From NCBI RefSeq assembly GCF_024054565.1, contig NZ_JAMXLR010000072.1:186001-250000 (forward strand): DNA of 64,000 bases, read 5' to 3'. Of the stretch, positions 59,701 through 64,000 are shown one piece after another; positions within the stretch are counted from its first letter, which is position 1; every line of letters starts with the position of its first letter. A model generated the notes under the pieces. It worked only from the letters and a program-made list of their open reading frames with translations, ran no database searches and had not been told where the DNA came from. The translations under genes were made by a program, and so were the position numbers. The stretch comes from Aeoliella straminimaris (lineage in GTDB: Bacteria; Planctomycetota; Planctomycetia; Pirellulales; Lacipirellulaceae).

Positions 59701-61332
59701 TCCGCCACACAGGTGCTTGCTCTTTATAACGGAACGACCACGCCCAGCTATTCGCAGATCACCCCTACGAACCCAGACACCTACGATGTGTCACTCAACG
59801 GGGCGTTCGACCTGGAGCAAGATGACAATTTTGTTATTACCGAATTGAGCAGCCTGGCCGGATCGGTTTTTGCTCTGCCATTGCAGGACGAACATTTGGC
59901 TGTGATAGCGATTCCGGCGCAAGGTTGGACCGTCAACCTCCTTGATGACCAGAGCCAGGTGATCGCCAGCACCACTTCGAATGCGCTGGGGGATTACCAG
60001 TTCGCCGGTCTGACGCCTGGAACTTACGGAGTGGAACTGGTGCTCCCTGAAGGGTGGGCACAGGTAAGCGGGTTCGTTGGCGAATTTGTGCTCGAAGCTG
60101 GTGAAGGTATCGACGGTTTCGACTTCGTCGCTGCCCAGTTGGGGCTGGTTAACGGCAATGTGTACGACGACATGAATGGCAATGGAGTGCACGATGCCGG
60201 CGACACACCTCGCGGCGGTGCGTTAGTCTACATCGACATGAATCACGACGGTCAGTACGACGTCGGTGTAGAGCCTGCCACCACGACTTCCGAGGCCGGC
60301 GCCTACGCGTTCGATGGCCTGGGCGATGGCACCTACCAACTCCGTCTGGCTCCGATTGCCGGACGACTTGTTACGGGCCCAGTTGCCGAACTTCACGAAA
60401 TCACAATCGTTGGGGGCGATCAGACCACAGGCGAGTTCTACGACTTCCTCACCGCCACCAACACTCCACCGATTGTCGACAGCCTCGTTACCACGCCAAC
60501 GGTCGAAGGAATGCCATTCAGTTTCCACGCGACCTGGACCGACGTCGATACGGAAGGGACGTCTACCGAGGTCACCATCAACTGGGGTGACGGGACTTTC
60601 TCGACGCAGACCATCGCCCTGGTCAACGGCCAAGGATCCATTACAACTAAGCACGTTTACGCCAACGGCGGTTTCTACGACGCCACTCTGTTGCTGGCGG
60701 ATGGATCCGACAACTCGGTGGTGAGTTCGACGCCCTTCACTGCGATTGTCACTGGTGTCGGTATCCATGATGGCGTGTTTGAGATTGTCGGTACCGATGA
60801 GGACGACAATGTCACCGTCATAAAGAATGGACGGCATGGTTTCCTGGTCATTGCCAACTTTCTTCCTCGCATCAAACAAAGATTGAGCTCAGCGGACGTT
60901 ACGCTTGTGGAGGTGTCAACGTTTGCTGGCGAAGACTCAATTCGGATTTCCGGCCGTTTCGACGTCCCCGTCGATGTCAACGGTTTGCCCGTCGATGTCA
61001 GGCCTGGTTCCTTGCCTCCGTATTTTTCGCCTCGGCCGGGCCATTCACCTCGGTGCAGGTCCTTTCACCGTCCCGCTTCTCCGCCAGGTCGCAGCGCCGA
61101 AATGCCACGTGAAGGGGCACCTCACGTGCATCGAGGCAATGCTGACAAGGACAGTCCCAGCGGGAGTAAGTCGAATGCTGGCGCCGGTATGCGAGGCAGG
61201 TTCAATGAGCAATCCGTCGATGCGTTGTTCGAAGAGCTTGGCGAAAAAGGCGATGGCAACGGGGAATTGTTGGGACGCCCTTCCAATTTCGGCCGGATGC
61301 GGAAGGCCATGTGTGGGGCCCGCGGCCGATGA
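53746..61332 (+). CDS. Giant multidomain surface protein (FG-GAP propeller inside LamG, SdrD B-like and PKD domains)
   Basis: The 2528-residue protein starts with a basic, Arg-rich N-terminus and the planctomycete export signature FEVLEDRRVLA (about 20-30). A long beta-rich region follows (about 35-1120). Next are SdrD B-like Ca-binding domains (about 1128-1220 and 1239-1290), a LamG domain split into two parts (about 1435-1500 and 1875-1998) around seven FG-GAP/VCBS repeats (about 1503-1875, each with a DxNxDxxxD-type calcium loop), two more SdrD B-like domains (about 2031-2235) and a PKD domain (about 2238-2335, INWGDGTF). The last 110 residues are Pro/Arg/Ser-rich and unlike the rest; they may reflect a frame change near the end. 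Likely an adhesin or cell-surface/matrix protein. ATG 53746 has GGAG 6 nt upstream. Confidence 0.85.
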   Translation: MYRAFSRSRCAHSERNRRSRFEVLEDRRVLATVTVGELTLSGDFQNGVATGQVLVGFEEATPLIAINSGQVTADTAGGSFSVVPAGAGTPVSISLYALAANPVIWQSGSSNAVIFDASTLVTTGHSFTADGGTAEGVTVADLASGFFADNLALFDGTSGAADLVNLQGYLDFGVIQLDGLHVDVDQTNFVQVDSDTKTVTLTGVDAMSDDDFTLAGVEIQGELNVTYANSSGNQFSFGGSVDVIASGLAGGPTTSNLQAGLDLVVHQGAISSVDLQPSGSFRVWDLVVAPDDLTFEYVAGDKQFVMYGDAELLVPNGSASDSGGNTTSLTAQLGTASSPGLVIDGSGMVSQVDVSVYGKLNMLGFNFESPQSDPATFQYQSSDGFYELSGKVTAPNFWNAEVTMGTAQQPGVKIKNGSWSVDNLDVAFTDVELGAFEIKNFNAKFFQAASTELDFDFDLEVAFPQSWSVDADIKTSFNEQTKLFEIDDVSMKASGLQVPIGETGLFLIEIDASIQNIEQPSDLIVAGDVTVEYGEAVKIFDESVRLFQARGGFLVDKDELKIDATVWLGALSKSDGKTIGLLGEGSGKLVLDWNDRDYSLDVKASLLDGVFDFEGAFDFYGATSTRPLEIIISAEVDLEVPHGIPLIGGDKLGSADFLFKYIAPDSKGGQADGFIAAWTRVDLIVSHVEFGIEYDFTSDKVKTIGAHEINALKRSGEKPKKKTYVYSQPFTNDSGATQATLSVDWSRTFASVPESAVISVVLPDGTKVEESNFAANGLSLITTSAGGNLGSEMQTHIGAVNPQADSQSYTGNLSGDSNLVTIVGATLTPAINGWAVSGAGIAAGATATYVNATTIKLSDIPTASAPGTELTFTNPYVALPKASGEDYTSYTLQIEFESESKPIDTTSDIEMIEKDPNSNNILIVLKDGIPGGLRIGDTVSISGSSVGGYNVSDTHTVTEITASGVVVDMPYTRSATGGKLSGWTLPQFNATYHLPRPTVLVDSPNLDVTSSELTVTMPVQVDNALAGTTKVDLYIDAFDSSLGANQDFKGVLLSKDVALGPGTQVNGQLQYNASTTVDLSQPGLELLPIEYYLYAVVNDGTNTPVTSTLTSNGSGGFNDVFDNVFSVSGSVTNQVHQDLGGWTVFVDANSNNILDLGEPSYVTSSDGFYGFYANQLPTGTPFNVVVNMLDPTAYTFDAPSLGIPAVGNSVVQDGSGLAAQVNWNGSSPVSADFKVAKFSVIEGVVTNASSSEPLSGWTVFLDANGNGQLDPGEGSTQTASNGGYELTNLLASSIRSISSSGSATSPTTVLNLAGAVPTSLKVGDTITVSGTSESAYNTTHTITAINATSIVTDQTFTATATGGLVVGPDVSETVALAIWNGSAATYAFALDQVQGDLVLDGSGGPNTQQHAGTLEGGATVGTATSFGVIDHPNAATDNQILSVDQASGAQFVSVSSLADLSPGSGAFSAAGWVRPDSGSFAVTQGVAGALGTGGGWALNLAPAFGFAPQQTFASSSGPASTAVGDFNGDNKPDIAVASILGGVGILLNDTAAGATTTNFADQVTITAGLAPNSISTGDFNGDGKLDIVVADLFGNVATVLINNTATGSTTLSFAAPQTFATGSQPDGLEVVDVNADGKPDLVLANQNDHNLSVLLNTTAAGSSTSSFAAQQTFDVGDDPQFVATGDLNDDGKLDLAVLNGGSLSILFNTTAAGAAVASFSPQQVFDTGEHSATLAIGDLNGDTKPDLAIGYSEGSEVLVMLNTTAAQSATASFAASQPFAAGKMPNYVAIEDLDGDGKLDLAAVNNGDASASILLNTTASGAATASFASQLTFALGKSPSAIAFADFNGDMLPDLTAPNLQDNNVSVLLNDSAANLEVELVQNASSRSGSLTLQDTSRLAGDTWHHVAFTYDPDADDTSDGTGAGTVKLYVDGALAASSTNRGSLPTSADISDSSGVSFNIGGQGGGVAPLDGYLDDVSLWDQTLSATQVLALYNGTTTPSYSQITPTNPDTYDVSLNGAFDLEQDDNFVITELSSLAGSVFALPLQDEHLAVIAIPAQGWTVNLLDDQSQVIASTTSNALGDYQFAGLTPGTYGVELVLPEGWAQVSGFVGEFVLEAGEGIDGFDFVAAQLGLVNGNVYDDMNGNGVHDAGDTPRGGALVYIDMNHDGQYDVGVEPATTTSEAGAYAFDGLGDGTYQLRLAPIAGRLVTGPVAELHEITIVGGDQTTGEFYDFLTATNTPPIVDSLVTTPTVEGMPFSFHATWTDVDTEGTSTEVTINWGDGTFSTQTIALVNGQGSITTKHVYANGGFYDATLLLADGSDNSVVSSTPFTAIVTGVGIHDGVFEIVGTDEDDNVTVIKNGRHGFLVIANFLPRIKQRLSSADVTLVEVSTFAGEDSIRISGRFDVPVDVNGLPVDVRPGSLPPYFSPRPGHSPRCRSFHRPASPPGRSAEMPREGAPHVHRGNADKDSPSGSKSNAGAGMRGRFNEQSVDALFEELGEKGDGNGELLGRPSNFGRMRKAMCGARGR

Positions 61333-61427
61333 TCGCACGGCGCGTGAATGCAGTGGTCCGGTGCTCGTCGTAGTTCAACTTCCGGTGTCGCGGGGTGACG
61401 AACTCAGACGCCGCATTGCTCGGAAGA

Positions 61428-62936
61428 TCAATACGCCGCTCCGTGCCCATAGAGTGGCAGGTGTCGGTAGTACACTTCGAGCATGTAGATTGACAGGCAA
61501 GTGGTGAACAATCGCCCTCCTTGGGAGCCCCAGCGATCGCCGTTGGGGTCCCAGCTACCTCGGTCGCGGCCGTGCTTTTCCTGTTCCTGAGGGAGCAGCT
61601 GTCGCATAACACCATTCCACTTTCGCCATGCATCGCCTTCCATGTGATGCATGACTTGTGTGGCATAATACCAATGGTAGACATTCCGTTCGTCCCATTC
61701 GGGTAGAAATCCGAGCAGATACGATACGCCATCCTGAAGCCGTTGATCATTTCGTTCCCAACCAAGATACTGCCGGCAAAGCAGGCCTTCGGCGGTCATG
61801 GCCGGCGTTGCTCCACTACCGCGAGAGCGGTACGAATAGCGGCTGCCGTACTCATGCGACACGGAGTCAAGGTACTCGCTCAACCGACGAAATGTATCGC
61901 TGGGAACCTCGAGTCCTGCCATGCGAGCGCTTTGCAGTGCCATCGCAAACCAACCCGTCACCGAAAGATCCTCGTCGCGCCCTGGTTGATAACGCCAACC
62001 GCCGGCGGATGTCTGAATCTTTACACAATAGTCGACTGCCTTCTGAGCTGGCTTGCGCAGTTCCGGATCACGGGTCATCGCGTAGAGTTCGCAAATTGCG
62101 ATAGTGCACTGGGCGTGCGTGTAGAGTCGCGCGTCGCCGACGTTTTCCTGATAAAAATGGCCATCATCATACTGTTGCGCAAGAAGCCAATTCCAGCCGC
62201 GAGTCACGACCCGTGGAAACTCGTCACCCGGCAGCGGTTGATGCGTGTGGCCATGCCCCTGAAAGGCCAGCAACGCCATCGCCGTGGCGGCCTCGCGGTT
62301 CTCGCGATTACCTCCGTCGCGGTACGGTCCACGAAGGCTCCATGAACCATTGCTTTGCTGTTGCTTCGCAAGCCATCGCAAACCCTCCATCACTGCGCCG
62401 TCCGTCAGCGCGGTTCCGCCGTAGGCATCTCGAAGTGCCTCACGCATGCCTGGCGTACGTCCACTCAGCGCCAGGCCGACGCTAATCGAGGGGGTGTCGC
62501 TAGCTGCTAGCATTCCTTCGGGGTTAACGGGAACCACGTCAGGCATACTCAATGGATCGATCACGACAGGTAGTTCATCGGGCGAGAGTTCACTCTGCTC
62601 GATCACCACGTCTTGCGGCACGTTCAGGTCATCGATAGCGTCGAGGTCAATGTCGCCGAGTTCCTCGGCATATCGGGCGTTGAGTAGAAACGGCACCTCA
62701 ACCGTACTGGCCATAGCCAACAGTCCTAGGATAATTAGCGCGACCATATGAACGACAGCGCTCGCAAGCCACGGCGGTGACTCGCGGAGCCAGGAGGTGA
62801 GATCGATCAGTGGGGCAGCCTCCTGATCATTGGCCGAAGGCGGGACGGCACCTGGCTGCGGAGTCCTCTCTCCTCCGGCTGGCGATTGGGCCGCCGCTGG
62901 GTGCTTAAGGTCGAGTTCAAGGTCCGCTGTCGGCAT
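61428..62936 (-). CDS. Membrane-anchored squalene-cyclase-like (prenyltransferase-fold) protein
   Basis: The protein is about 502 residues. The N-terminal 50 are Pro/Ala-rich and cytoplasmic, then one membrane helix (about 60-82, WLASAVVHMVALIILGLLA) and an acidic linker of about 90 residues follow. The C-terminal domain (about 180-500) is an (alpha/alpha)6 barrel with QW-like repeats (WLAKQQQSNGSW, WLLAQQYDDGHF, KIQTSAGGWRY). The catalytic DxDD of squalene-hopene cyclases is not seen, so it is probably a binding or scaffolding member of this fold, common in planctomycetes. The start is uncertain: ATG 62936 and ATG 62981 are possible, and the frame is open to 63209. Confidence 0.85.
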   Translation of the reverse strand: MPTADLELDLKHPAAAQSPAGGERTPQPGAVPPSANDQEAAPLIDLTSWLRESPPWLASAVVHMVALIILGLLAMASTVEVPFLLNARYAEELGDIDLDAIDDLNVPQDVVIEQSELSPDELPVVIDPLSMPDVVPVNPEGMLAASDTPSISVGLALSGRTPGMREALRDAYGGTALTDGAVMEGLRWLAKQQQSNGSWSLRGPYRDGGNRENREAATAMALLAFQGHGHTHQPLPGDEFPRVVTRGWNWLLAQQYDDGHFYQENVGDARLYTHAQCTIAICELYAMTRDPELRKPAQKAVDYCVKIQTSAGGWRYQPGRDEDLSVTGWFAMALQSARMAGLEVPSDTFRRLSEYLDSVSHEYGSRYSYRSRGSGATPAMTAEGLLCRQYLGWERNDQRLQDGVSYLLGFLPEWDERNVYHWYYATQVMHHMEGDAWRKWNGVMRQLLPQEQEKHGRDRGSWDPNGDRWGSQGGRLFTTCLSIYMLEVYYRHLPLYGHGAAY

Positions 62937-63332
62937 GAGGTGGCGATGAGCAGAAGTGATGGATGCCGCAAACGCAAGCATGCCGCTGGGTCCGTCCACT
63001 TTCACGGTATCGGCGTGTACCCCGCCCGGCAACCAGCACTCGCAGCGGAATCGGCAATTCCGCGCGAACCGGTGGGCTGAACAGCCTGTCTTCCCCATTG
63101 TTCGCCAAATCGCCCTCAAGCATTCCCGCCGGAGACCCGACCAACAGTTAGAACGGAGATTTTGCGAAACTCCATACGGTTCACGAGCAGATAATCGTCC
63201 GCCCGGCAATTAGGACTTTAGCAGCAGGAAAATTACCCCGGGCCCCCCATTGAAGCTTCCAACCTGGGGGCATAGAATTTGGGACTCGCATGGGACGCTT
63301 CTCGATTACCGTCCCAGAAGCAAAATCATTGT

Positions 63333-63406
<74 letters not shown>

Positions 63407-63481
63407 CTTTTTCTAAACCCTAGCCAGACCTGGACTTAGGTTACCCGGCCACGCGTGCCGGAGCGGCTCTTTGCCGAAGCC

Positions 63482-63525
63482 AAAGGGGGAATGCTAAGGG
63501 GGAACTCTTCGAGACTTCCCCCTTT
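63482..63525. repeat. G-rich direct and inverted repeats between tRNA and integrase
   Basis: AAAGGGGGAA (63482-63491) and AAGGGGGAA (63496-63504) are direct repeats, and TTCCCCCTTT (63516-63525) is their inverse. The second copy and the inverse form a hairpin with an inner CTC/GAG helix. Position between a tRNA and an integrase suits arm-type recombinase-binding sites or a terminator; no T tract follows. Confidence 0.45.
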
Positions 63526-63556
63526 GCGCCCTCTTGCTACCGCAAAGGGCGCTATC

Positions 63557-64000
63557 ATGCCGCGACTTTTTCATCGGCCTCCCGCGTATCGACTCCACAA
63601 GTCAACCAAGCAAGCGGTCGTCTCGTTGTTTGGTGAGCGGCTCTACTTGGGGCCCTACGGCTCGCAGCAGAGCCATGCTCGCTACCAAGAGATACTCAAG
63701 CAGTGGGAGCGGGCTCGCCATCAGCAATCGCAGCCAGCGACTCCCCAGCATGCCAGCGGTGACGCCGCTGTCGAGGCGAAAATCGCCTCGGTTACCACCG
63801 CCACACTCCGCGAAAAGCGACTGGCTGGCTCGCCGGTGACCCTCAGCGAGCTGATCCTTGTCTACCGCCGCCACACGCACGAGTACTACCGGAAAAACGG
63901 CCAAGTAACCCGCGAGGCGGGAGCCATCGACGATGTCCTTCGTCTGTTGCGGAAGCATCATGCGATGACCTACGCAGCCGACTTCGGTCCGCTCGCCCTT
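63557..64000 (+). CDS. N-terminal part of a planctomycete-type site-specific integrase (runs off the window)
   Basis: From ATG 63557 the frame is open for 148 codons to the window end. The start YRLHKSTKQAVV followed by GERLYLGPYGSQ is the N-terminal signature of the tyrosine-recombinase family common in planctomycetes. A Gln/Arg-rich linker and a helical core-binding segment (TLSELILVYRRHTHEYYRK) follow. The catalytic domain with the R-H-R-Y residues would lie beyond 64000, so activity cannot be judged. It begins 151 bp after the tRNA-Met and points away from it, which suggests the first gene of an integrated element inserted at the tRNA. Confidence 0.8.
   Translation, partial: MPRLFHRPPAYRLHKSTKQAVVSLFGERLYLGPYGSQQSHARYQEILKQWERARHQQSQPATPQHASGDAAVEAKIASVTTATLREKRLAGSPVTLSELILVYRRHTHEYYRKNGQVTREAGAIDDVLRLLRKHHAMTYAADFGPLAL

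Overview
The window looks like a chromosomal segment of a planctomycete, probably of the Pirellulales type. Lineage markers are a PSCyt1/DUF1549/DUF1553 protein paired with a DUF1501 protein, a Tat-exported Gfo/Idh/MocA oxidoreductase next to a DoxX protein, a DUF2961 protein, a giant surface protein with the LEDRRVLA-type N-terminal sorting signature, a membrane-anchored squalene-cyclase-like protein and a planctomycete-type integrase. All calls come from reading the sequence and its translations; no database search was run.

Layout. (1) 1-3754: the tail of a truncated gene, a strong terminator, a structured leader hairpin, and a fused fatty acyl-AMP ligase / acyl carrier protein / alpha-oxoamine synthase. 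(2) 3927-9633: a compact operon with two WXG100-like small proteins (both W-x-D), a metallophosphoesterase, a helical protein and a membrane-bound FtsK/SpoIIIE ATPase. It resembles a minimal type VII (ESX-like) secretion locus and is the best candidate here for an undescribed system. (3) 10033-12530: citrate synthase, two small unknowns and a haemolysin-III-type membrane protein. (4) 12643-17786: Gfo/Idh/MocA oxidoreductase, DoxX protein, 2-hydroxyacid dehydrogenase, acetyltransferase. (5) 17808-20770: a SnoaL-like protein, an AhpD-like carboxymuconolactone decarboxylase and a divergent sigma-54 activator. A sigma-54 promoter and three upstream palindromes between the last two make a complete regulatory circuit readable from the DNA.

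(6) 21040-24401: DUF2961 protein, M24 metallopeptidase and a small membrane protein split by an in-frame stop. (7) 24435-35817: a full purine-ring degradation cluster (xdhABC, uricase, uraH, uraD, allB, allC, allE and a plant-type ureidoglycolate amidohydrolase), enough to take xanthine to glyoxylate, ammonia and CO2. (8) 35798-44014: DUF1501 and PSCyt1/DUF1549/DUF1553 pair, dusB, a secreted unknown and a Ser/Thr kinase. (9) 44466-53280: a stop-interrupted small gene, bacterioferritin without the haem methionine, a YdeI-like protein with a C-terminal CDGSH iron-sulfur motif, DUF2891 and an Nramp-like transporter, a PQQ-type beta-propeller protein, a heavy-metal P-type ATPase and the frameshifted remnant of a permease. 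(10) 53746-62936: a 2528-residue surface protein with a seven-blade FG-GAP propeller placed inside a LamG domain, facing a squalene-cyclase-like membrane protein. (11) 63333-64000: a tRNA-Met(CAT) followed by the start of an integrase, the likely edge of an integrated element that continues past the window.
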